Part shown: positions 1 through 7,752 of the stretch, in pieces
Position numbering within the stretch: position 1 is the first letter of the stretch
How the letters are laid out: each line of letters starts with the position of its first letter
Source: Acidobacteriaceae bacterium
GTDB taxonomy: Bacteria; Acidobacteriota; Terriglobia; Terriglobales; Acidobacteriaceae
DNA: 64,000 nt
NCBI GenBank assembly: GCA_003134995.1
Contig: PLDC01000014.1
Span: 62,001 to 126,000, forward strand
Reading direction: 5' to 3'
Position numbers and translations under genes: made by a program
The notes under the pieces: model-generated
Seen by the model: the letters and a program-made list of their open reading frames with translations, nothing else
Told to the model about the DNA's origin: nothing
Databases searched by the model: none

Positions 1-1497
1 GTCCTGCACATTGGTGAGGTCGGCGCTCACCTGAATCGTGTCCCCATGCTGCACCACCCTGCCGGTAAGCAACGCGTCGACGGTTAACTCCTTGCCAACT
101 TTTTCCACGTCTACATCTTTGCCTTTGTAACGGAAAACGGAGTTGCGGGATTTCACTTTCAAGTCTGGCACATGGGCGAGGCTGGCGATTAAAGATTCAG
201 TGAGGCCGTCGCTGAGCAGATCAGTATCCGCGTTGCCGCCCACGTTCGAGAACGGAATCACTGCGATCGATTCGACTTGCGAAGTTGAAGACCTGCCTCG
301 CCAATACCAGATGCTGCCTGCTGCAATCGCGATCAGCAAGATGGTCACGGCTGCGATCCAATACTTGCGGCCCGAGGTTGCCAGGCTTGCGGCCGGCAAT
401 ACTGTAACGGACGATCCCGATCGACTGCCCGGCGTAAGGCCCGAAGTTAAATCGGCAGCCGACGCGGAACCTGAACTCGCCGCCACCGGCTGCCCCGAAG
501 CAGAAGGCGCTGCTGTCACCGAAGCTGACCCTGAAGCCGGCGTCGTCACCGCAGTGCTCGCACTCACCCCAGAACTTCTTCCGGAATCAAGCTCGCGCTT
601 CAGCCGCTTCAAATCGGCGCGCATCTCCGAGGCCACCTGATAGCGCAGGTCGCGATCTTTCTCGAGAGCCTTGTTGATGATGCGCTCCAACTCCGCCGGC
701 AAATTAGGATTCAGCCGCACCGGCGCAGTGGGCGCGCGATTCAGAATCGCGTCAAAGATCACAGCTGAAGTATTGCCCGTGAACGGCTGCTTGCCCGTCG
801 CCGCTTCATACAGCACAGCGCCAAAAGAAAACAGGTCGGTGCGCACATCGAGTTCTTCGCCGCGCGCCTGTTCCGGCGACATATAAGTGACCGTGCCCAC
901 CGTGCTACCCGGACTGGTAAGGTTCGCAGGATCGACCGCAGCTGTCGCCAGAGTCACTCCCGCAAACTCGTAATTTGTCTGGGACGGTCCCGCCACTTTC
1001 GCCAGACCGAAGTCGAGCACCTTCGCCTGCCCGCGTTTTGTGATGAACAGGTTTGCCGGCTTGATGTCGCGATGAACAATTCCCGCAGTGTGCGCGACAT
1101 CCAGCGCGTCGGCAATCTGCACGCCGAAGTCGACTAACTGCTCTACCGAAATCGGCTTGCCCTCGATGCGGTATTTCAAAGTTGTGCCTTCGAGGTACTC
1201 CATCACAAGGTACTGCCGCGCTTCATCCGGGCGACCTCCAGCACGATCTTCGCCGATGTCGTAGATGGTGCAGATATTGGGATGATTGAGAGCCGACGCA
1301 GCCTGAGCCTCGCGCCGAAATCGCTCCAAAGCCTGAGGGTCATTCGCCACGTCATCAGGCAGAAACTTCAGCGCGACAAAACGGCGCAGTCGGGTGTCCT
1401 CAGCTTTGTAAACCACGCCCATGCCGCCGCCACCTAGCTTTTCAACAATGCGATAGTGCGAGATGGTTTGGCCAATCATGCTCTGGTTGGTCGTCAT
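1..1497 (-). CDS. Ser/Thr protein kinase, membrane-anchored (C-terminus beyond window)
   Basis: The 499 visible residues start with a complete Hanks-type kinase domain: glycine loop [10 protein letters not shown] (22-31), VALK lysine, HRDIKPAN catalytic loop and DFGLAK. A Ser/Ala-rich juxtamembrane stretch, one membrane helix (about 380-399) and the start of a TolB/FlgO-like periplasmic segment ([12 protein letters not shown]) follow. By analogy to its upstream paralog a TPR region should lie beyond base 1. The start codon forms an ATGA overlap with the stop of the upstream kinase gene, so translation is probably coupled. The cytoplasmic domain should phosphorylate Ser/Thr; its ligand and targets are unknown. 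Confidence 0.93.
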   Translation of the reverse strand, partial: MTTNQSMIGQTISHYRIVEKLGGGGMGVVYKAEDTRLRRFVALKFLPDDVANDPQALERFRREAQAASALNHPNICTIYDIGEDRAGGRPDEARQYLVMEYLEGTTLKYRIEGKPISVEQLVDFGVQIADALDVAHTAGIVHRDIKPANLFITKRGQAKVLDFGLAKVAGPSQTNYEFAGVTLATAAVDPANLTSPGSTVGTVTYMSPEQARGEELDVRTDLFSFGAVLYEAATGKQPFTGNTSAVIFDAILNRAPTAPVRLNPNLPAELERIINKALEKDRDLRYQVASEMRADLKRLKRELDSGRSSGVSASTAVTTPASGSASVTAAPSASGQPVAASSGSASAADLTSGLTPGSRSGSSVTVLPAASLATSGRKYWIAAVTILLIAIAAGSIWYWRGRSSTSQVESIAVIPFSNVGGNADTDLLSDGLTESLIASLAHVPDLKVKSRNSVFRYKGKDVDVEKVGKELTVDALLTGRVVQHGDTIQVSADLTNVQD

Positions 1498-3923
1498 GGT
1501 CTGGCCTCGTCCGCAGTTGGCGGAAGTCCTATCTTGCGCACCAGTTCGGCATAGCGCGGATCGGTGCGCAATGAATCCATGGCAAAATCGGTCGGAAGCT
1601 CGATTGTGTTGGTATCGTGCTCCTGATAGGCGGTGTTGAGCCATTGGAAGGCATGGTCCTTGTCGCCCGAATCAGCGTACATTTGCGCAATCAGGTAAGG
1701 ATAAACGTAGCCACCCGACCGTTTGCGCTGCGCGAGCCAAACTTCGAGGCCCTTGCGCTCGGCGACATTCCATCCACCAGCGCGAAATCCCGCATCAATG
1801 GCTGACGCCCACTCCATGTAATTCTTGTCGCCCTCCAGCTTGGAAGCCTTATCCCACTCCTCGATGGCCTCGGGATACTTGCGCATCCCCCAATACGCGT
1901 TAGCCATCTCGCCATGGGCACGGCCAAAGGATGGATTGTCAGCGATGACCTTCTTGTAAATTTCAATCGCCTTATCAAATTGGCGGGCATAAGCGTAAGC
2001 CTGAGCCTCTTGCGCTGCGATGATCGGCGAGAGCGGATCGAGTTGATGAGCGCGTGTGCCTTCATCAATGGCATCCTGCGCCCGGCCGCCAATTTCACAC
2101 AGTCCCTCGGAGAGCCACTGATGCGCAGTGGCGTCGCTGGGATCAAGCTCCAGCGCCTTTCTGAACTCGGCCTCGCCCCCGGCGAAGTCCCAACTGTATT
2201 CCATCATCTGTCCGCCTAAAACAGCGTGCGGATGAGCAAGCGTGGGGTCAAGCTCCAACGCCTTTTTGGCTGCAGCGATTCCTTTCAACGCGGTTTCGGT
2301 GGGATCGCCGCCGTAGCTGCTGAGCGTGGTGTATGCGTCGGCAATACCGGAGTATGCCAGGGCATAATTGGGATCTTTTTCGAGCGCCTGGTTGAACAGC
2401 GATATTGCGGTTTTGATGTCGGCGTTCGTCCGCTTATCCCAATAGAAGCGGCCCTTCACGTAGAGCTGGTAGGCTTCCGGATTCTGCGTGCCCTGTTTCG
2501 TGACCAGTTGCTTATCCGCGCCCGTCAACTTGGCGCGCAGTTTGTCGGCAATATCGCCGGCGATCTGCTGCTGCAACGTGAGAATGTCGGAAGCTTTCCG
2601 TTCGTACTGCTCGCCCCAAAGTGCGGTATTGTCCCGCACATTAATCAGCTCGGCGCCAACCTGAATCGAATCTCCGTGCTGCACCACCCGGCCGGTGAGC
2701 AGCGCGTCAACGATCAGTTCCTTCCCAACTTGTTGGACGTCGACGTCTTTATTTTTATAGCGAAACACCGAGTTGCGCGATTTCACCTTGAGGTCAGGAA
2801 TATGTGCAAGGCTCGCGATAATCGACGCCGTGAGGCCGTCGCTGAGCAGATCGGTGTCGGCGTTGCCTCCGGAGCTGGCGAAGGGGATGACGGCGATGGA
2901 ATCGATTTGCGAGGCGCTTGCTTTGGCGTTCGTGCGCCAGTACACGACGCCGGCGGCGGCAAGCAAAGCCAGTACCACAACGGCTGCCGCGATGCCGTAC
3001 TTACGAGCCGAACTCACCGGGGCCGCAGCAGCGGCCGCCGGAACGGACTTGCCCGATTCGCTGTCGCGTTTCAGCCGCTGCAAGTCCGTCCGCATATCCG
3101 AGGCGTGCTGGTAACGGAGTTCGCGGTCTTTCTCCAACGCTTTGTTAACTACATCTTCGAGCTTTGGCGGAAGATCGGGATTCAGGCGAACGGCCGGAAC
3201 CGGCGCCTTGTTGAGAATGGCGTCGAAGATTGTGGCAGTGCTTTCTCCGCGAAACGGCGACTGCCCCGTGGCCATCTCGTAGAGAACAGAGCCGAAAGAG
3301 AAAATGTCGGTGCGGACGTCGAGTTCTCGCGCCCGCGCTTGTTCCGGCGACATGTAACACACAGTGCCGAGCGTGGAACCAGGACTAGTCAAATGTTCTT
3401 CGACCGCAGTCATCGTGTCGGCTGAGGCGACTTGACTTGACGAACCGGAAGGCGTCCCGACCTTCGCCAGCCCGAAATCCAAAATCTTGGCATGTCCGCG
3501 TTCAGTGAGAAAGATATTGGCTGGCTTAATGTCCCGATGCACAATGCCCTTGGAGTGCGCGGCGTCCAGGGCGTCTGCGATTTCGATGGCGAGGCCAAGC
3601 AAGACGTCGGTATCCAGCGGCTTTCCGCCGATGCGATGCTTCAGCGTCCTGCCCTCCAGATACTCCATGGCAATGAACGCGGCAGCTTCTTCTTCGCCGA
3701 TATCGTAGATGGTGCAAATATTGGGATGGTTCAGCGCGGAAGCGGCCTGGGCTTCGCGCTTGAAACGGGCCAGCGCCTGAGGATCGCGCGCAAGTTCGTC
3801 GGGCAAGAATTTAAGGGCAACGAAACGCTGCAGGCGAGTGTCTTCCGCTTTGTAAACCACGCCCATCCCGCCGCCGCCGAGCTTTTCAACAATGCGGTAA
3901 TGGGAGATGGTTTGGCCGATCAT
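1494..3923 (-). CDS. Ser/Thr protein kinase with TPR sensor region
   Basis: 809 aa. Kinase domain at about 9-285 with [10 protein letters not shown] (16-25), Lys38 in VALK, HRD (129-131) and DFG (149-151), all residues needed for activity. A single membrane helix at about 309-328 is followed by a TolB/FlgO-like domain (SIAVIPF at 342) and, from about residue 480, several TPR units (for example [19 protein letters not shown]). The topology implies a cytoplasmic kinase and an extracytoplasmic protein-binding region. It is a paralog of the downstream kinase and probably shares its mRNA (ATGA overlap). The about 240 bases upstream, before the next gene, would hold the promoter. Confidence 0.95.
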   Translation of the reverse strand: MIGQTISHYRIVEKLGGGGMGVVYKAEDTRLQRFVALKFLPDELARDPQALARFKREAQAASALNHPNICTIYDIGEEEAAAFIAMEYLEGRTLKHRIGGKPLDTDVLLGLAIEIADALDAAHSKGIVHRDIKPANIFLTERGHAKILDFGLAKVGTPSGSSSQVASADTMTAVEEHLTSPGSTLGTVCYMSPEQARARELDVRTDIFSFGSVLYEMATGQSPFRGESTATIFDAILNKAPVPAVRLNPDLPPKLEDVVNKALEKDRELRYQHASDMRTDLQRLKRDSESGKSVPAAAAAAPVSSARKYGIAAAVVVLALLAAAGVVYWRTNAKASASQIDSIAVIPFASSGGNADTDLLSDGLTASIIASLAHIPDLKVKSRNSVFRYKNKDVDVQQVGKELIVDALLTGRVVQHGDSIQVGAELINVRDNTALWGEQYERKASDILTLQQQIAGDIADKLRAKLTGADKQLVTKQGTQNPEAYQLYVKGRFYWDKRTNADIKTAISLFNQALEKDPNYALAYSGIADAYTTLSSYGGDPTETALKGIAAAKKALELDPTLAHPHAVLGGQMMEYSWDFAGGEAEFRKALELDPSDATAHQWLSEGLCEIGGRAQDAIDEGTRAHQLDPLSPIIAAQEAQAYAYARQFDKAIEIYKKVIADNPSFGRAHGEMANAYWGMRKYPEAIEEWDKASKLEGDKNYMEWASAIDAGFRAGGWNVAERKGLEVWLAQRKRSGGYVYPYLIAQMYADSGDKDHAFQWLNTAYQEHDTNTIELPTDFAMDSLRTDPRYAELVRKIGLPPTADEARP

Positions 3924-4161
3924 CTGGGGTCGATGGTTCTTGCTCGATTCGCGCAGACGCCCTCTGCGGGTCGATTCATCTTACGGACGAGGACTCCGCA
4001 CGTCAACGAACGAGAGCTTGCTCAGAGTTTTAGCCGTCAATAACAAACGAACTCGAGACACAGCACGCGTGCAGGGCAAAAATATCGATCCTAAAGGCGA
4101 GTTTGCGGAGATCAAGGCGGGAGCGCAGCCCGAAATCCGACATTATTCGAGGTCCGCTGAC

Positions 4162-4599
4162 TCATGCCCGAGTTGTCAAAGGTTGCGAACGATAGCCCTT
4201 GGTTGCCTCTGGCCGCTCTGACACAAGCACGATCGCTCCCTCGGCCCGCGGAAAATGTTGAAGCAGTCGAATCTCACCAAGAGGTATCTGCAAAGCCTCC
4301 AATGTAGCAACGAGGGTATCGGATGTTGGAAGAACCGACACTCTCTCCAACTTGTGAGCATTGTCCCGAGTGAGGTGCTTCAGGAGAACTGTCGTTATCG
4401 CAGGAATTGTGGCATTCAGCCCTCCGCGATCAATCCAAGGAGCACTTAGCACCAAGTTCCATCTGTCGCTCAATCCCGTTTCTGAGGGCACTAACATAGC
4501 GAGGGAAAAGTCGCGGTTCTCTCCAATCATTTGTTGGAGAGACATGACCACCTGCTTCACCAGAGGGGTTGGGTTTGTTACCAGCGTCGTGAGAGCCAT
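4162..4599 (-). CDS. hypothetical protein, downstream partner of HEPN protein
   Basis: 145 aa, no recognised family. It has mixed alpha/beta character with a hydrophobic core (WNLVLSAPWID, then GAIVLVSERP near the C-terminus), no signal peptide and no membrane helix. It overlaps the end of the upstream HEPN gene by 22 bases in another frame, so the two are almost surely co-transcribed and may work together. The function is unknown; a toxin-antitoxin-like partnership is only an inference from the HEPN context. Confidence 0.75.
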   Translation of the reverse strand: MALTTLVTNPTPLVKQVVMSLQQMIGENRDFSLAMLVPSETGLSDRWNLVLSAPWIDRGGLNATIPAITTVLLKHLTRDNAHKLERVSVLPTSDTLVATLEALQIPLGEIRLLQHFPRAEGAIVLVSERPEATKGYRSQPLTTRA

Positions 4600-4997
4600 G
4601 TGAAAACTCCGTCAGGTTTCGATGTCAGGCTGTCCAAGATAACCTTGGCTGCATTTGCGTTGTATTTGCCGGGCGCGTCATAACGCTGCTCGGGATCCCA
4701 CTCGACGGCCTTTGACCAATTGTCAAAGAGCGCTTTATTTTTCTTGACGTCGATCTCGGTGGTCAGCCCCGCAAGTACTTTCAGCTGATCGAGGCTATGA
4801 ACCTTAAAAGCCCTCCCGATATCTCCGGCCAGTGGATATTGTTCGAGTCGAAGCAAGCGGCATATTCGAGCCTTAAGCCCAAGCTCCACCGCATACCCTG
4901 CCAGGTAAACACACCCGTCATAGAAATGCGCTTTATAGAGGGCCTGGGCTTCCCGCAATCTCAGGCGAGAAAGCTCCTGCAGATCTTTTCGAGTCAT
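4578..4997 (-). CDS. HEPN domain-containing protein
   Basis: 139 aa. The N-terminal helical hairpin (LRLREAQALYKAHFYDGCVY, then LAGYAVELGLKARICR) is typical of the HEPN family, which includes partners of nucleotidyltransferases and RNA-cleaving toxins. The RxxxxH motif of ribonuclease-active HEPN proteins is not apparent, so this copy may be a binding or antitoxin-type member. SD GGAGG lies about 9 bases before the ATG. It is the first gene of a two-gene unit with the overlapping 145-aa protein. No MNT nucleotidyltransferase gene is adjacent. Confidence 0.82.
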   Translation of the reverse strand: MTRKDLQELSRLRLREAQALYKAHFYDGCVYLAGYAVELGLKARICRLLRLEQYPLAGDIGRAFKVHSLDQLKVLAGLTTEIDVKKNKALFDNWSKAVEWDPEQRYDAPGKYNANAAKVILDSLTSKPDGVFTWLSRRW

Positions 4998-5088
4998 GGA
5001 ACTCGCCCTCCACGTCCACGCTAGAAGTCTAATATAGTCGCTCGGCTTTCTCGAAGCTGGCTTGTTAAATTATGAGGACTGTCGTGTC

Positions 5089-5133
5089 AAAAAACAAAAC
5101 GGCGGAGATTCGCATGCACTGCGAACTCCGCCG
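5089..5133 (-). terminator. Rho-independent terminator of bactofilin gene
   Basis: On the minus strand a hairpin of about 14 bp (CGGCGGAGTTCGCA against TGCGAATCTCCGCCG, loop about 5 bases, one unpaired base) is followed by TTTTGTTTTTTG. It lies about 70 bases past the bactofilin stop and is oriented to end that transcript. Confidence 0.85.
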
Positions 5134-5152
5134 CTGATCTTTTCCCCGCGTG

Positions 5153-5194
5153 AAAGCCGGTCTCGCGCGAAAACCGAAATCGCGAACCGGCTTT
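5153..5194. repeat. inverted repeat just past bactofilin stop
   Basis: AAAGCCGGT and ACCGGCTTT form perfect 9-bp arms, with an inner TCGCG/CGCGA pairing. There is no T-run, so it may be a 3-prime RNA-stabilising hairpin upstream of the true terminator. Confidence 0.7.
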
Positions 5195-5202
5195 ACGACA
5201 AC

Positions 5203-5766
5203 CTACGCGCGAGCGCCCACTGCTGCCGGCTCTGGCGCGGATACGCTTTCATCCTTGCCATTGGGCTTGGACTGATTCTGCGTCTGGGCAGGCGTGCCGC
5301 CCTTGCGGATGTCGATGCCGCCCTTGAAGTAGGCGCCGTCTTCAATCGAGATGCGGGCCGCGACTACGTCTCCGGTGAGCGAACCGTCGCTGCGGATATC
5401 TACGCGGTCGCTGGCCGTCAGGTTGCCGCGCACCTTGCCGAGCACGACGATCTCGCGGGCATTGATGTTGGCCGCGACGACGCCATTCCGGCCAATCGTG
5501 ACGCGGTTGCCAGCCAGGCTGATCGAACCCTCGACCCGGCCGTCGATGTAGAGCGATTCCGATCCGGTAACCTCGCCCTTGATCACCAGCGATTTGCCGA
5601 TCGTGGCCTGGTCCGCGCTAGTGGTGGGCGTCGAGGTCGCGGGACGCGGGCCAACCGGGGCGGGTTCACTCGCCATGGTTGCGGGCATACTCGGGGTAGA
5701 CATGGTTGGACGCTCCGGTTCGGCTGGCCGCCCGGGGGTCTGAGGCTGATTCGTCGGCTTCCACAT
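5203..5766 (-). CDS. bactofilin (polymer-forming cytoskeletal protein)
   Basis: 187 aa. A Pro/Thr-rich flexible N-terminus (about 55 residues) precedes the DUF583/bactofilin beta-helix, a run of short hydrophobic/Gly repeats such as SLYIDGRVEGSISL and GKVRGNLTA, followed by a short tail. Bactofilins self-assemble without nucleotide into membrane-associated filaments that guide cell shape or polarity. The start is placed at MWKPTNQ because AGGAAAGGAAC sits directly upstream; an in-frame upstream GTG would add 20 residues without a better SD. Apparently monocistronic with its own terminator. Confidence 0.93.
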   Translation of the reverse strand: MWKPTNQPQTPGRPAEPERPTMSTPSMPATMASEPAPVGPRPATSTPTTSADQATIGKSLVIKGEVTGSESLYIDGRVEGSISLAGNRVTIGRNGVVAANINAREIVVLGKVRGNLTASDRVDIRSDGSLTGDVVAARISIEDGAYFKGGIDIRKGGTPAQTQNQSKPNGKDESVSAPEPAAVGARA

Positions 5767-6096
5767 GGATGAAAAGTTCCTTTCCTGGTTGGGATTAGGG
5801 ATCACGCGCCGCACTTGCGTGACCAAATCGAATTGTACTCCCCTGTCTCAAAATGAGCGCTGTGGAAAAGCCTTTATTTTCAACATAGTTTCCTAGGTTG
5901 GTACGTCCTCCTGTGTGGGTCAGGACACAGTGACCAAACCTGCTGTCCCTCCCATTTCGACCTTCTCACCGTGTAAGGTTTCCCGAAAAAACTTCGCCAG
6001 GCAACAATTCCACATGCTCCTCGGAGTATGCTCTTGGCTCGTACCTTTCTCGAACTCGTTCGTCAAAGATCTCATCCACTTCGCAGGGAGCACGTT
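5767..6096. other. 330-base region between divergent bactofilin and DinB genes
   Basis: This divergent intergenic region should carry the promoters of both neighbours. I see only a small hairpin (CTGTGT/GACACAG near 5910) and no convincing -35/-10 pair, ORF or RNA gene. Confidence 0.5.
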
Positions 6097-6660
6097 ATGT
6101 CCGACTCAGCCGTCGTCACTCCTCCAGCTTTCGTCATCGCCCGGCCGCAACCCGGCGAATACGCCCCCTACTACGACCGCTACATTTCTTTAGTCCAAGG
6201 CGAAGACATTCTCGACACGCTCGATCAACAGCGCCGCCAGACCATGCTCCTGCTCTCCGGCCGCAACGATGAAGATGGAGACTTTCGCTACGCTCCCGGC
6301 AAGTGGAGCGCGAAGGAAGTTCTCGGCCACGTCTGCGATACTGAACGCATCTTCGCGTACCGCGCTCTGCGCATCGCGCGCGCCGACGCCACTCCGGTAG
6401 AAGGCTTCGAGCAGGATGACTACGTGCGCAATGGACCATTTGCGCAGCGCCCGCTCGCCGACCTCGTAGAAGACTTCATCGCGGTGCGCCGCGCCACGCT
6501 CTCGCTGTTGCGTAATCTCGACGAAGCCGCATGGTCGCGCCGCGGCATCGCCAACAATAATGAAGTGACCGTGCGCGCGCTGGCGTACACCATCGCCGGA
6601 CACGAACTGCATCACCGCAGAATTCTGGAAGAGAAGTACTTTGCCGCGAGTCGTCGATAG
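6097..6660 (+). CDS. DinB-family protein
   Basis: 187 aa. The four-helix DinB/YfiT fold is indicated by APGKWSAKEVLGHVCDTE, with the first metal ligand His78, and by the C-terminal AGHELHHRRIL, which supplies two more histidines. Family members bind a divalent metal and are mostly uncharacterised; some are thiol-dependent transferases. The start MSDSAVV is chosen because GGGAG lies 6 bases upstream. The next gene, also DinB-fold, starts 9 bases downstream, so the two form an operon. Confidence 0.88.
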   Translation: MSDSAVVTPPAFVIARPQPGEYAPYYDRYISLVQGEDILDTLDQQRRQTMLLLSGRNDEDGDFRYAPGKWSAKEVLGHVCDTERIFAYRALRIARADATPVEGFEQDDYVRNGPFAQRPLADLVEDFIAVRRATLSLLRNLDEAAWSRRGIANNNEVTVRALAYTIAGHELHHRRILEEKYFAASRR

Positions 6661-6669
6661 CTCGATGCC

Positions 6670-7170
6670 ATGTCTTCCCGCGCACTGACTGAACTTCTCC
6701 ACGGCAAAGGTGCCCACGCCGATCCTGTCGCCTGCGTTGAGGATCTTTCCGCCGAACTAGCGGAGCGCCACGTAGAAGGCTTCCGTCACTCGATCGCTCA
6801 ACTAGTCTTCCACATGAATTACTGGATGGACTACGAACTGCGCCGTATTCGCGGCAAGAGGCCTCCGTATCCTGAGCACAACTCGGAGAGCTTTCCAATT
6901 ACACCTTCGATGAATCCGGAAGAATGGGACCGGACAAGAACGCATCTAGTCACACTGTTGGCCGATTTCGCGAACCTGGCGAATTCGTCGCAGCAGGAAC
7001 TCGACCGTCAGATCGAAACGGTGCACGAAGGCGATAAGAAGGTAGCGGGCACGCTCGAAGCTGTACTCTGGCAGATGGTCGCGCACAACAGCTATCACAC
7101 CGGCCAGATCGCAATGATCCGGCGCACGCTCGGCGCCTGGCCACCACGCGGCGGCGGGGACACCTGGTAG
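6670..7170 (+). CDS. DinB-family protein (second of pair)
   Basis: 166 aa. DinB-like four-helix protein with histidines in FHMNYWMDYE and the C-terminal AHNSYHTGQIAMIRR, a signature of metal-binding DinB_2 proteins. It lies 9 bases after another DinB-fold gene and differs from it in sequence, so the pair may be an old duplication or form a heterodimer. Substrate unknown. Confidence 0.88.
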   Translation: MSSRALTELLHGKGAHADPVACVEDLSAELAERHVEGFRHSIAQLVFHMNYWMDYELRRIRGKRPPYPEHNSESFPITPSMNPEEWDRTRTHLVTLLADFANLANSSQQELDRQIETVHEGDKKVAGTLEAVLWQMVAHNSYHTGQIAMIRRTLGAWPPRGGGDTW

Positions 7171-7216
7171 ACACATTCAGCTTGGAAATTGTAGTTTGCA
7201 CGAGGAGGGCAGCGCG

Positions 7217-7693
7217 ATGAGGATCATGACAATTTGCTTCTTGTTGTTTCCACTACTTTTCACCGCACAGACCAGTGCGGAAACAGACGAGCATGCCATC
7301 CGTGCAGTTATGGATCGATTTATGGATGCCTGGAATCATCACGACGCCAAGGCATTTGCTGCGGTGTTCGCAGAAGACGCCGATTTCACCAACGTGCGCG
7401 GCATCGGCGCAAGCGGCCGCCAGAAGATTGAAGACTTCCACGCGCCCGTGTTTGCCACCATTTTCAGTAAGAGTCACCAGGAATATACCGACGTCAAGAC
7501 ACGGTTTATCCGTCCCGACATTGCAGCCGTCGATGTTCATTGGAAAATGACCGGCGTTATCGACGCGCAAGGCAATCCGCGGCCGGACCGGGAGGGACTC
7601 CTGAATTTCGTGATGGCGAAGAATGCGGGGCGTTGGGAAATCTTGGTGATGCACAATCTGGATCTTTCCGCGCTGCCTCCGCCGCCGAAATAA
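7217..7693 (+). CDS. secreted SnoaL/NTF2-like protein (SgcJ/EcaC type)
   Basis: 158 aa. A signal peptide (MRIMTICFLLFPLLFTAQ, Ser-Ala cleavage region) precedes an NTF2-like cone fold: AVMDRFMDAWNHHDAKAF, then FAEDADFTNVRG, and a C-terminal sheet ending in GRWEILVMHNLD. The family holds small isomerases, ligand-binding proteins and unknowns, and no catalytic assignment is possible. GAGGAGGG 7 bases before the ATG supports this start over an upstream in-frame ATG. Confidence 0.87.
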   Translation: MRIMTICFLLFPLLFTAQTSAETDEHAIRAVMDRFMDAWNHHDAKAFAAVFAEDADFTNVRGIGASGRQKIEDFHAPVFATIFSKSHQEYTDVKTRFIRPDIAAVDVHWKMTGVIDAQGNPRPDREGLLNFVMAKNAGRWEILVMHNLDLSALPPPPK

Positions 7694-7752
7694 AAGAAGT
7701 TCACCGCTGGTGCGGTATCCTGAAGCTGACGGCTGATAGCTGACAGTTTCCC

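Noticed and set aside
4578-4997. HEPN protein as an active ribonuclease toxin
   Set aside because: The RxxxxH catalytic motif is not visible.
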